NCBI RefSeq assembly: GCF_029525555.1 | Contig: NZ_JAPDHZ010000006.1 | Span: forward strand, 682,001 to 746,000 | DNA: 64,000 nt | Source: Cohnella ginsengisoli | Lineage (GTDB): Bacteria > Bacillota > Bacilli > Paenibacillales > Paenibacillaceae | Reading direction: 5' to 3' | Shown: positions 35,976-45,016 of the stretch, piece by piece | How positions within the stretch are numbered: the first letter of the stretch is position 1 | Layout of the letters: every line of letters starts with the position of its first letter | The notes under the pieces: model-generated | Databases searched by the model: none | What the model was told of the DNA's origin: nothing | What the model saw: the letters and a program-made list of their open reading frames with translations, nothing else | Program-made: the position numbers and the translations under genes

Positions 35976-37613
35976 TTGGAGAATATCATATTATTTGGAG
36001 CTTCCAGGCTCGGTGAAGAGGCCTTTAAACAACTTAAAAACGAATACAATATTTTATTCTTCTTGGATAATGATTCAAAAAAAGTGGGGGACGAAGTTTT
36101 TCGAAAAAGAAATCAAGTCTCCAAAAGACCCAGCAATTGCTAAAGACGTGCCTATATACATTACTTCTACGTACTACAAGCAAATTGTGGAGCAATTGCT
36201 TCAGCTTAACTTTGTTAATATATATATCGTTTATGATCTTTATGATGTGTTTATAGTTTCCAAGTACAGCGGCGAAAGTTCCGATGTGGTGAGTAATATT
36301 CAAGAGTCGTTTAATAGGTCATTTCATATCGTACCAAAAGAAAATTTGAATGTTCGCCGCTACGAATCTAAATTAGAATTTGATTCTTCTAAACAAAGAG
36401 TATTTATGATTAGTGATTATTATTACCAACCAGGCATTGGTGGTCCCGTTACTGTGATGTATAAACTATTTCATGCGAACGAGGAATATAAGCTAGTAGA
36501 CAATCTATTTATGCTTTGTGGAAATTTATTGATGAGTCCAAGGAAAGCGGAACTATACAATAAGACTGAAAATAAAACGCTTGAGAAAGAGCCGCGCTTT
36601 TTCGATGACTACCCCTTTTTTGAATACGGATCAGGTTTTTCATAAGGTTGTTGAATTTAAGAAAATAACTCAAATTTTAAAAAGATTCCATACCGAGTAT
36701 GAATTTTCTGCGCAAGATGCCTTCGTTTTCCATGATGAAAATACCCTATACGCGTTTTCGGAACTATTTCCTAGCTTTAAAAAAGTTACTCAAATTCATC
36801 ACTGCCAGGGCAGCAGGTACAATGAATTTAAAGCAATGAATGGTTATCAGAATGAGGAAATGAGAAAAATCCTTAATTACATTCATCAAAAAAGCCTTAC
36901 CAAATATATTCATTTTGGATTTCCTTCCAACGGGGCGTACGAGGAGTTAATAAAGACAGAACCTGACTTTATCCCTTTGCTTGAGAATAAAACATTACAT
37001 GTGCTCTATAATGGCTACGACCGAAAGGAAGATATAGCTCCGTCTCAAGGTATAGAGTTGCTAGCGAATAAGATAAAAAAAGTATGCGTATAAATTTATA
37101 ACAGTAGCCACTCTTAATGAAGCGAAAGGTGTCGAAAGAATTCCAAAAGTTCTTCGAGAAATTACTTTAGGAACTGAAGACTTTATCTGGGTAATTGTCG
37201 GAGATGGCGTCATGAAAGAAGCATTAGCCGATAATATTGATAGATTTGGATTAAGCAATAAAGTGATTTGGATTAGAGATAAAGTAAATCATGAAGATAT
37301 ATTGCACTTATTCAATTGTACGGATTATTATTTGATGTTACATCGTAATTCTATTTTTGATTTTGCTACGATTGAAGCTATGGCGCATAGTAATATCCCG
37401 CTACTTTCATATGTTGGTGGCAACAAAGAGGTAATTAAAAATGAAAACGGATTTTATTTAGAGGAAGAGTCTAATGATATTCGAATTGTAGAAATTGATA
37501 AAAAGAAAAATATTCTATCAGATAAAAATAAACAATTAGTAAAAGAAAACTTCTCTGAATATGCTAGTTTAAAAAGATATTCTGAGCTTATCTCATTAAT
37601 CAGCGAAATCTAA
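35976..37613 (+). CDS. GT4-like glycosyltransferase with N-terminal Rossmann-like module (three frameshifts)
   Basis: The start is TTG 35976 after GAGGTGAGAGG. The first 90 residues form the island's recurrent module (Ile-Leu-Phe-Gly-Ala-Ser-Arg-Leu-Gly-Glu-Glu, Phe-Leu-Asp-Asn-Asp-Ser-Lys-Lys). Residues about 130-540 form a GT-B enzyme: Pro-Gly-Ile-Gly-Gly-Pro-Val-Thr-Val near its start, His-Cys-Gln-Gly-Ser, then Thr-Val-Ala-Thr-Leu-Asn-Glu-Ala-Lys-Gly and Phe-Ala-Thr-Ile-Glu-Ala-Met-Ala-His, a GT4 donor-site pattern. Breaks occur at A7 36077-36083, at T6 36616-36621 or T5 36636-36640, and at A7 37075-37081. Repaired length is about 544 residues. The middle break cannot be placed exactly. 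Confidence 0.72.
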
Positions 37614-37631
37614 TTTTAAAGGTGAACAAGA

Positions 37632-38632
37632 ATGGATGACTTGGTTTCTATAGTAATTCCTGTTTTTAATGCTGAAGAGTATTTAGCAGAAGCAATGGAA
37701 AGCATCATAAATCAAAGCTACAAAAAAAATTGAAATTATTGCCGTGAATGACGGTTCTACAGATAACTCTTTAAAAATTTTAAAAGCTTTCGCTGCTGGG
37801 GATAAAAGAATCAGATTGATTTCAAGAGAAAACAAAGGCCTAGTCAGTTCCTTAAATGAAGGCATTAAATTAGCAGCTGGGAGCTTCATAGCTAGAATGG
37901 ATGCTGATGATGTATCTGAGCCGAATCGTATTGAGATTCAATTAGACTGTATGTTATCCGATCCGGCTATTGATGTATTAGGAACTTACATTACTGCAAT
38001 CGGCGATATTGACTCATTAAGCAGACAGCGAACTGAGCAATATTTTAATATCCCTTTGAGTAACGATGTAATCGATAAGACAATTTTTGATAAATGCCCA
38101 TTTTGTCATCCGTCCGTCATGTTTACCAAACGCTTTATCCTAGGTGTTGGAGGCTATCCCGACTATAAGGTTACAGAAGATTGGGCATTGTGGATGATGG
38201 CCTTAAAGCAAGGATACAACATGGCTAACATACCAGTTAGACTTTTAAACTATCGAATGAGAAGCAATTCTAAATCGAATGTAGAGTCTAAGCAAAGGCA
38301 ATACTTTTATGAAAAGGCGTTATTTAAATTTAAGTCTTTAATAGAAAGTGACGTTGCCAAAAGGTCTTGCTTAATTTGGGGGGCTGGGAGTGGCGGCCAA
38401 ATTGCTTATGAAGCGCTTAGAGATGTTCTTCCTAATTTAAACTTTCAGGGTTTTGTCGACAGTTTTAAGTCCGGTACGTTAATGGACTATAAAATTCTCA
38501 AACCAACTCAGCTTCCAAAAGAAGATCGGCCCTTTGTTTTCGTGGCTTCATCGATTGGGAAAGAGGAGGCAGAGGATTTTTTTATCTGAAATGGGATATC
38601 TGCATTTATCCGATTATTGTTATATTCTCTAA
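37632..38632 (+). CDS. GT2 glycosyltransferase with C-terminal Rossmann-like module (two frameshifts)
   Basis: ATG 37632 follows an AAGGTGAACAAGA-type site. The GT-A core is Val-Ser-Ile-Val-Ile-Pro-Val-Phe-Asn, Val-Asn-Asp-Gly-Ser-Thr-Asp, Ala-Arg-Met-Asp-Ala-Asp-Asp and Cys-His-Pro-Ser-Val-Met, with Thr-Glu-Asp-Trp-Ala-Leu-Trp near the acceptor site. The last 90 residues carry the module again (Cys-Leu-Ile-Trp-Gly-Ala-Gly-Ser-Gly-Gly, Gly-Phe-Val-Asp-Ser). The architecture equals that of the gene at 34938, so the two may be distant duplicates. Breaks are at A8 37722-37729 and T7 38577-38583. Repair gives a stop at TAA 38630-38632 and about 332 residues. Confidence 0.75.
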
Positions 38633-38650
38633 AGTATAGGAGAGCTTGTC

Positions 38651-39651
38651 ATGATCAAGATTATATGTTTTGGTACAGGTGCTTATTTTTCGAATTTGTA
38701 TAAGTTTTTCAATTTTGAAGAAGTAGAACTGGTCTCATTAATCGATAACAATGCAGATAAGATTGGAAAAAAAATTAATGGCGTTGAAGTGAGAGGAGTT
38801 AAAGATTTAAGGGAAATTAAGTTTGATTATATTGTTATTGCAAGTCAATATAAGAACGAAATATATAAACAGTTAATAGAACTGTCGATAGAACCAGGAC
38901 GCATTATTGTCGAAACGAATTTAAGTGAAGGAGTTACCAGACTAAATCAAGGCAAAAAAGTGCTAGAGTCAGTTTTTATAAATGCCAATACAGAGACGCT
39001 TATAATTAGAGATATGGAAAGTTTGGGACGACAACGAGCAATTGAGAAATCACGCTTTAGCATTACTGACTTTGTTAGAGGATCAATGTTGGAACTACTA
39101 GCCCATGAAATTAATACACGAAAAATAGCTGGTGCGGTTGCAGAATTGGGAGTTTATCAAGGAGACTTTTCAAGCTTGATTAACGAACTATTTCCGGATA
39201 GGAGTTTATATTTATTTGATACTTTTGAAGGATTTAATTCTAATGATTTAAGTTTTGATAAAGAACAAGGCTATATTAGTGATGATGATTTACTGGAAAA
39301 TGGAATATCTTATTCTAAATTATCAAATACATCAGTCCAATTAGTGCTAAACAAAATGAAATTTAAACAAAATTGCATTATTAAGCAAGGCTTCTTTCCG
39401 GAATCCATTGGCACTATCGATGAAGGCTTTGCATTTGTTAGCTTGGATGTAGATCTTTTTAAACCAACTTATGAAGGATTAAAATACTTCTATCCTAGAT
39501 TAACAAAAGGCGGATATATAATGATTCATGATTATAATTATAGCCTTTTTTAGGGGGAGTCAAAGAGGCTGTAGACAAATTCTGCTCTGAATACGCCATT
39601 ACAATCGTTCCTCTAACTGATGCTGCCGGAAGCGCTGTGATAGTAAAGTAA
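38651..39651 (+). CDS. Rossmann-like module fused to a TylF-type methyltransferase (C-terminal frameshift)
   Basis: This has the same architecture as the gene at 33882. The N-terminal module is Ile-Ile-Cys-Phe-Gly-Thr-Gly-Ala-Tyr, Leu-Ile-Asp-Asn-Asn-Ala-Asp-Lys-Ile-Gly, Ile-Val-Ile-Ala-Ser. Then comes a TylF/MycF methyltransferase with Ala-Glu-Leu-Gly-Val-Tyr-Gln-Gly-Asp-Phe, Leu-Phe-Asp-Thr-Phe-Glu-Gly-Phe, Ser-Leu-Asp-Val-Asp-Leu-Phe and Ile-His-Asp-Tyr-Asn. As written it stops at 39553. The expected tail (Gly-Val-Lys-Glu-Ala-Val-Asp-Lys-Phe, ending TAA 39649-39651) needs either two surplus bases (T6 39546-39551 and G5 39553-39557) or one missing T. Repaired, it has about 332 residues. It is the last gene of the AT-rich block. 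Confidence 0.75.
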
Positions 39652-39685
39652 CTAGATAGGCGTGTATCCGCTTTCACGAAACCCA

Positions 39686-39715
39686 TTGACACAAAACTTT
39701 CCATGATGGTATATT
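39686..39715 (+). promoter_or_regulatory. Sigma-A promoter of the cold-shock gene
   Basis: A consensus TTGACA (39686-39691), 18 bases and TATATT (39710-39715). Transcription should start near 39722, giving a leader of about 55 bases, short for a cold-shock gene. Confidence 0.75.
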
Positions 39716-39775
39716 CGGGGGAGAGGGCCAGGCCAAATCGCCTATGTCAATCGAATTGATGATGAAGGGAATGTT

Positions 39776-39979
39776 ATGTACATGCAAGGTAAAGTGAAAT
39801 GGTTCAACGCAGAGAAAGGTTACGGCTTCATCGAAGCTGAGCAAGGCGGCGACGTATTCGTTCACTTCTCCGCAATCCAAATGGACGGCTACAAGGCGCT
39901 CGAAGAAGGCCAGCCGGTCGAATTTGACATCGTACAAGGCGCTAGAGGCCCGCAAGCGGCAAACGTTATCAAAATCTAA
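39776..39979 (+). CDS. CspA-family cold-shock protein
   Basis: This single-domain OB-fold RNA chaperone has 67 residues, or 65 if ATG 39782 is used. Both nucleic-acid-binding motifs are present: Lys-Gly-Tyr-Gly-Phe-Ile (RNP1) and Val-Phe-Val-His-Phe (RNP2). The AAGGGA site at 39765-39770 is 5 bases from ATG 39776 and 11 from ATG 39782, so the start is undecided. It has its own sigma-A promoter and terminator and marks the return to GC-rich host DNA after the island. Which csp paralogue it is cannot be told from this window. Confidence 0.93.
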   Translation: MYMQGKVKWFNAEKGYGFIEAEQGGDVFVHFSAIQMDGYKALEEGQPVEFDIVQGARGPQAANVIKI

Positions 39980-40048
39980 TTCGAGGCGCTTTCGAGCACC
40001 TGCCTATAGAAAAAGCAATGGTCCTATTCACGATTGAAGGCCACCCCG

Positions 40049-40071
40049 CCTCGGAGAGATCCGAGGTTTTT
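40049..40071 (+). terminator. Terminator of the cold-shock gene
   Basis: CCTCGGA and TCCGAGG form a perfect 7-bp stem around GAGA, followed by T5. Confidence 0.85.
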
Positions 40072-40141
40072 CTCTGTTTTACAGCGTTTTCACGATTGTT
40101 TTCAAAGTTAACAGAAAATTCGAAAGAATCTGTGGATTGCT

Positions 40142-40171
40142 TTGAATTCAACGGCGGGGGTATGTTAAAAT
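40142..40171 (+). promoter_or_regulatory. Possible sigma-A promoter of hpf
   Basis: TTGAAT (40142-40147), 18 bases, TAAAAT (40166-40171). It would leave only about 20 bases of leader before the start. Other sigma factors cannot be excluded. Confidence 0.35.
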
Positions 40172-40197
40172 GAAGTCAGCAAAGGAGGATGCAGCAT

Positions 40198-40764
40198 ATG
40201 AAATATAATATTCGTGGTCAGCGCATGGAAGTCACACCGGCTCTTCGGGATTACGTCGAGAAGAAGCTTGCCAGGCTGGAACGGTATTTTGAAGCGCCTC
40301 CCCAAACCGACGGCAACGTGACGCTTAGCGTGACAAAGGGCAGCAATGCCGTCGAGGTCACCCTTCCGCTCCAGGGGTTGCTGCTCCGGGCAGAAGAAAA
40401 AAGCAACGATATGTACGCGTCGATCGACTTGGTCGTCGACAAACTTGAACGCCAAATTCGCAAACACAAAACGAAAGTGAATCGCAAGATTCGTCAGACT
40501 GCGGGAGCAAAAGGCGTCTTCAAGGAAGAGGGCGCAAGCTCCAACGCGACGGCGACGCTCGTGCGCGAAGACGAGGACGAGAAGTTCGAAGTGGTACGCA
40601 CGAAGCGCTTCTTATCTCCGCCCATGGCCATCGAAGACGCGATACTCGAGATGAACCTGATCGGCCATAATTTCTTCGTTTTCGCGAACGCGGAGACCAA
40701 GGAGACGAACGTCGTGTACCGCCGGGACGACGGTACTTATGGCTTGATTGAATCGGCTGTCTGA
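40198..40764 (+). CDS. hpf: Ribosome hibernation promoting factor, long form
   Basis: The product is 188 residues from ATG 40198, placed 9 bases after AAAGGAGG (an upstream in-frame ATG at 40189 abuts the site). The N-terminal S30AE domain (Met-Lys-Tyr-Asn-Ile-Arg-Gly, then Tyr-Val-Glu-Lys-Lys-Leu-Ala-Arg-Leu-Glu-Arg-Tyr-Phe) binds the decoding centre. The C-terminal domain (Val-Val-Arg-Thr-Lys-Arg-Phe ... Met-Asn-Leu-Ile-Gly-His-Asn-Phe-Phe-Val-Phe) dimerises 70S ribosomes into 100S particles. It corresponds to Bacillus yvyD, also next to secA. Its own terminator follows. Confidence 0.95.
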   Translation: MKYNIRGQRMEVTPALRDYVEKKLARLERYFEAPPQTDGNVTLSVTKGSNAVEVTLPLQGLLLRAEEKSNDMYASIDLVVDKLERQIRKHKTKVNRKIRQTAGAKGVFKEEGASSNATATLVREDEDEKFEVVRTKRFLSPPMAIEDAILEMNLIGHNFFVFANAETKETNVVYRRDDGTYGLIESAV

Positions 40765-40797
40765 CTCTCTTAAACGATCATTTTAAATCAAAAACCC

Positions 40798-40832
40798 AGC
40801 CCTCTTTTCCGATATACGGAGAGAGGGCTTTT
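40798..40832 (+). terminator. Terminator of hpf
   Basis: AGCCCTCT (40798-40805) pairs with AGAGGGCT (40822-40829), then TTT. It stands between hpf and the MBL-fold gene. Confidence 0.78.
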
Positions 40833-40873
40833 AGATAGGCGGCCCTACTGCAGGGAAGGCGGGGCGGCGTCAT

Positions 40874-42239
40874 TTGAAGGTTCAATATCTTAAAAGCGCT
40901 TCGGTGCTCGTGGAGCATGAAGGCGTTCGCGTACTATGCGATCCGTGGCTGACGGATGGCATCTATTACGGCAGCTGGTATCACTACCCCCCGCTAGAGA
41001 TAACGCCCGAAGATTTTTCGGACGTGGATTATATTTATATCTCCCACGTGCATCCCGATCACTTGGACCCGGAAACGCTTCGCCGATTGCCCGACCATAT
41101 TCCGGTACTGATCGCCAATTACAAGGACCGTTTTGTACATCGAATTCTCAAACAGTGCGGCTTCGAGCAAATTATCGAGCTGCAGGGCCATCGCCCTTAT
41201 CGTTTAGCCGACGACTTCTCTATTGAAGTGCTTGGGGCAGATTTCTGCGATCCGGCGCTATGCGGACATTCTTTTTGCGTGCCAGCCCGAACCGGACAGG
41301 GTCACGTACGCGCTTGATACGCTGGCGATTTTCCATGGAGGCGGGAAAGTCGTCGTCAATACGAATGATTGTCCGTACGGATTAACGGCATCGGCCTGCA
41401 AATATATGGTGAATCATTACGGAAAGGTGGATTTTTTGCTCGTCGGTTATGCCGGGGCGGGACCTTATCCGCAGTGCTTTGAACATCAGGATGAAGAAGC
41501 GCTTATGCAAAAAGGCGAGCAGAAGAAGCGCCAATTCATTCGGCAATGCTCCGATTATCTTGAGGCGCTGCGTCCGGCTTATTTTCTGCCATTTGCGGGG
41601 CAGTATACGCTGGGTGGCAGGCTGTGGCATTTAAATCGCTTCAGGGGCGTACCTGAGCTTGAGGATTTAGAATCATTGTTCGCTTCTGAGCGAAGCGCGC
41701 GGGGAATTACGTCCGAGATGGTGCTGTTGAATTCCGGGGAGTGGTTCGATTTAGAGGACGGCAGCGCTTCCTCTCCTTACCGGCCGATTTCAATGACCGA
41801 CAAGCTTGCTTACATTGAAAGAGAACTAAGCGGCAAAAGTTATATTTACGATTCGGATGCTCCATGCTCGAGCGATGAGCTGCTATTGAACCTCCAGGAG
41901 GCGCAACGCCATATGATTGGACAAATGGCGACGCGCGGAATTCGTCCAAGGCTGCACGATTGGAACGTGTATATGGACGTAGGCGACGAGGACGGAGTTT
42001 TCCACGTGCCGTTAACCGAAGGAGAGGTTTCTCGTATTCCAATTCGAGATATCGCGGAGCCGTGCCTGGCGGTTCAATTGGATGCCAAGCTGCTAAAGCG
42101 GATGCTTGAACGCAAAGCGCACTGGAACAACGCGGAAATCGGATCTCATCTGCGTTTCAAGCGCGCGCCGGACGTTTTCGACAGGCCTTTGTTTACCGCG
42201 TTATGCTATCTCCATCTTCCTTCATCCGTCAAAGGTTGA
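40874..42239 (+). CDS. Metallo-beta-lactamase-fold hydrolase of unknown substrate (one frameshift)
   Basis: The start is TTG 40874 behind a GGCGGGG site. The metal site Ser-His-Val-His-Pro-Asp-His-Leu-Asp is clear, preceded by Val-Leu-Cys-Asp-Pro-Trp-Leu-Thr-Asp-Gly, an UlaG-like start. The frame breaks at T5 41272-41276; one T fewer reads His-Ser-Phe-Ala-Cys-Gln-Pro and leads into Phe-His-Gly-Gly-Gly-Lys-Val-Val-Val-Asn-Thr-Asn-Asp. The C-terminal 200 residues have no recognised motif. Repaired length is about 454 residues. Similar large MBL proteins occur near nonulosonate clusters, but here it stands beyond hpf, outside the island proper. Substrate unknown. Confidence 0.7.
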
Positions 42240-42255
42240 GCAAACGCCGCTTTCC

Positions 42256-42284
42256 TTGCCCCCCTTCCGCTTAACTGCTAAAAT
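42256..42284 (+). promoter_or_regulatory. Possible sigma-A promoter of secA
   Basis: TTGCCC (42256-42261), 17 bases, TAAAAT (42279-42284), 42 bases before the secA start. Four and five of six consensus matches. Confidence 0.42.
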
Positions 42285-42325
42285 AAATAGATACGGTCAT
42301 CCCGCATAAGGGGAAGGGGTATCAT

Positions 42326-44842
42326 ATGCTCGGAATAGTGAAGAAGATATTCGGAGACGCCAATGAGCGCGAAGTGAAGCGGCTGTCCAAGACGGTCGAC
42401 GAGATCAACGAGCTGGAGTCTTCGATTAAAGGGCTGAGCGACGAACAGCTGCGTGCCAAGACGGACGAGTTCCGCAATCGCCTGAATAAAGAAAATTTCG
42501 AATTGGACGATATTTTGCCCGAGGCGTTCGCGGTCGTTCGCGAGGCGGCGCTTCGCGTGCTGAAGATGCGTCACTTCGACGTGCAACTGATGGGCGGTAT
42601 GGTACTCCACAGCGGCAAGATCGCGGAGATGAAGACCGGCGAAGGTAAGACGCTCGTCGGTACGCTTGCGGTATATTTGAACGCGCTCGCCGGCAAGGGC
42701 GTGCACGTGGTCACGGTCAACGATTACTTGGCCCAACGGGACAGCCAGCTCATGGGACAAGTCTATGAGTTTCTGGGCCTGACGGTCGGCTGTAACCTGC
42801 ACGGTCTTTCCCATGAGGAAAAGCAGGCCGCCTATGCATGCGACATCACGTACGGCACGAACAACGAGTTCGGCTTCGACTACCTCCGCGATAACATGGT
42901 GCTGTACAAGGAGCAAATGGTTCAGCGTCCGTTATATTACGCCATCATCGACGAAGTCGACTCCATCCTGATCGACGAAGCGCGCACGCCGCTGATCATC
43001 TCCGGCCAAGCGCAGAAGTCGACGCAGATGTATTATCAAGCGGACCGCGTGGCGAGCCGTCTGTCCGAGACCGAGGACTTTACGATCGACGTGAAAATGC
43101 GCAGCATCGCGTTGACGGAGACCGGCGTGACGAAGGTGGAGCAGGCGTTCGATATCGAGAACCTGTTCGCGCACGAGCACGTGCTGATCAACCACCACGT
43201 GAATCAGGCGCTGCGCGCTCGCTTCATCATGAAGCGCGACGTGGACTACGTCGTGCAGGACGAGGAAGTCGTCATCGTCGACGAGTTCACGGGCCGCTTG
43301 ATGGCGGGCCGCCGATATAGCGACGGGCTGCACCAGGCGATCGAGGCGAAGGAAGGCCTGGACGTCCAGAACGAGAGCATGACGCTCGCGACGATCACGT
43401 TCCAGAACTACTTCCGGATGTACCGCAAGCTGGCCGGCATGACCGGTACGGCGAAGACGGAGGAAGAGGAGTTCAAGCGGATCTACGGACTCGAGGTCGT
43501 GCAGATCCCGACGAACCGTACCAACATCCGCAAGGACGTTCCGGACGTCGTCTACAAGACGGAGAACAGCAAGTTCCGCGCCGTCGTCGAGGAGATCGTG
43601 AAGCGTCACCAGACCGGCCAACCGGTACTGGTCGGTACGGTATCGATCGAGAACTCGGAGCGCGTGTCGGAAATGCTGAAAAAGAAAGGCATCAAGCACC
43701 AGGTGCTGAACGCCAAGTACCACGCCGAGGAAGCCGAGATTATCGCGAGCGCGGGCCAGCGCGGCACGGTTACGATCGCCACGAACATGGCCGGACGCGG
43801 TACGGACATCCTGCTCGGCGAAGGCGTGCCGGATCTTGGCGGCCTGCACATCATCGGCACCGAGCGGCATGAGAGCCGCCGGATCGACAACCAGCTGCGC
43901 GGCCGCGCAGGCCGTCAAGGCGACCCGGGCTCCTCGCAGTTCTACCTGTCGATGGAGGACGAGCTCATGCGGCGCTTCGGCGCGGACAACATCATGGGCA
44001 TGATGGAGCGTCTGGGCTTCGACGAGGAGTCTCCGATCGAGAGCCGTCTCATCACCCGCGCGATCGAGTCGGCGCAGAAGCGCGTCGAAGGCAGCAACTT
44101 CGACGCCCGCCGCGTCGTCCTGCAGTACGACGACGTCATCAACCTCCAGCGCGAGAAGATCTACGGCGACCGTCGCCAGATCCTCGGCGCGGAGAAGATT
44201 CGCGACGTCGTCATGCCGATGATCAAGTCGGTCGTCGAGCGCGCGGTGGACAAGCACTGCCCGGGCGACGACGTGCCGGAAGATTGGGATCTCGAGGGTC
44301 TCGCAGGCTACGCGCACGCCAACTTCCTGCCGGAAGACCGCGTGAACAAAGACGACCTGTGGGGCAAGGAAAAGGAAGAGATCGTCGAGCTCCTCATGGC
44401 GCGCATCGAGCAGCTGTACGGCGAGCGCGAAGAGATGATCGGCGAAGAGACGATGCGCGAGTTCGAAAAGGTCGTCGTCCTCCGCGCGGTCGACAGCAAG
44501 TGGATGGACCATATCGACGCGATGGACCAGCTGCGTCAAGGTATCCATCTGCGCGCCTACGGCGGCAACGATCCGCTTCGCGAGTATCAGTTCGAAGGCC
44601 ACAACATGTTCCTGTCCATGATCGAGCGGATCGAAGAAGAAGTGACGCTCTACATCATGAAGGCGCAGGTCGAGAGCAACGTGAAGCGCGAAGCCGTCGC
44701 CGAAGGCCAAGCCGTCGATACCAAGGCCGAAGCCGGACCGAAGCGTCCTGCCCGTTCGCCGGAGCAGCGCGTCGGCCGGAACGACCCTTGCCCTTGCGGC
44801 AGCGGCAAGAAATACAAAATGTGCCACGGTCGCATAGACTGA
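42326..44842 (+). CDS. secA: Preprotein translocase ATPase SecA
   Basis: SecA is the motor that drives unfolded preproteins through SecYEG. The 838-residue protein starts at ATG 42326 after AAGGGG. Walker A Met-Lys-Thr-Gly-Glu-Gly-Lys-Thr, the DEAD-type Ile-Ile-Asp-Glu-Val-Asp, Gly-Arg-Arg-Tyr-Ser-Asp-Gly-Leu-His-Gln-Ala-Ile and Asn-Met-Ala-Gly-Arg-Gly-Thr-Asp-Ile-Leu-Leu-Gly are all present. The C-terminus ends in the zinc-binding SEC-C motif Cys-Pro-Cys-Gly-Ser-Gly-Lys-Lys-Tyr-Lys-Met-Cys-His, which binds SecB-like partners or ribosomes. Normal length, intact frame. The next 170 bases to prfB are GC-rich and hairpin-prone, with no clear terminator. Confidence 0.98.
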   Translation: MLGIVKKIFGDANEREVKRLSKTVDEINELESSIKGLSDEQLRAKTDEFRNRLNKENFELDDILPEAFAVVREAALRVLKMRHFDVQLMGGMVLHSGKIAEMKTGEGKTLVGTLAVYLNALAGKGVHVVTVNDYLAQRDSQLMGQVYEFLGLTVGCNLHGLSHEEKQAAYACDITYGTNNEFGFDYLRDNMVLYKEQMVQRPLYYAIIDEVDSILIDEARTPLIISGQAQKSTQMYYQADRVASRLSETEDFTIDVKMRSIALTETGVTKVEQAFDIENLFAHEHVLINHHVNQALRARFIMKRDVDYVVQDEEVVIVDEFTGRLMAGRRYSDGLHQAIEAKEGLDVQNESMTLATITFQNYFRMYRKLAGMTGTAKTEEEEFKRIYGLEVVQIPTNRTNIRKDVPDVVYKTENSKFRAVVEEIVKRHQTGQPVLVGTVSIENSERVSEMLKKKGIKHQVLNAKYHAEEAEIIASAGQRGTVTIATNMAGRGTDILLGEGVPDLGGLHIIGTERHESRRIDNQLRGRAGRQGDPGSSQFYLSMEDELMRRFGADNIMGMMERLGFDEESPIESRLITRAIESAQKRVEGSNFDARRVVLQYDDVINLQREKIYGDRRQILGAEKIRDVVMPMIKSVVERAVDKHCPGDDVPEDWDLEGLAGYAHANFLPEDRVNKDDLWGKEKEEIVELLMARIEQLYGEREEMIGEETMREFEKVVVLRAVDSKWMDHIDAMDQLRQGIHLRAYGGNDPLREYQFEGHNMFLSMIERIEEEVTLYIMKAQVESNVKREAVAEGQAVDTKAEAGPKRPARSPEQRVGRNDPCPCGSGKKYKMCHGRID

Positions 44843-45016
44843 TCGAAGGCACGGGAGCGGTGCTCCGCCGGGCGGCCTAACCGGGCCGCGTCCGGTGAGC
44901 ATCGCTCTTGCATGTCGGGCGAGCGGCTGCGATTGTTGAATTTACAGGGACAGCGAAGATAAAGAAAGCAACTTCGGACCGCAAGCCGGGCCGCATTCTA
45001 CGATGAGGTGATTTAA

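Larger units (their letters stand above)
33600..39651. other. AT-rich block inside the glycosylation island
   Basis: From the last quarter of pseC to the end of the second methyltransferase gene, codon use shifts to A/T-ending codons and intergenic DNA is AT-rich, against GC-rich DNA on both sides. All six genes lie on the plus strand, and none is a housekeeping gene. No transposase, integrase, tRNA or terminal repeat was seen. The block looks acquired or swapped by homologous recombination, as often happens with variable surface-glycan genes. Confidence 0.75.

Noticed and set aside
33600..39651. Transposon or prophage as the vehicle for the AT-rich block
   Set aside because: No transposase, integrase, phage gene, tRNA target or terminal repeats seen; recombination within shared genes explains it better.
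40139..40163. Sigma-B-like promoter before hpf (GCTTTG, 13 bases, GGGTAT)
   Set aside because: The -10 fits, but the -35 is weak and many Paenibacillaceae are thought to lack sigma-B. The sigma-A reading is listed instead at low confidence.
42932..44902. 656-codon open frame antisense to secA
   Set aside because: Pure shadow of the conserved secA frame; His/Ala/Leu/Asp-rich with no domain.
44843..45016. Terminator after secA
   Set aside because: Several GC hairpins but no T-tract; secA and prfB may be cotranscribed.
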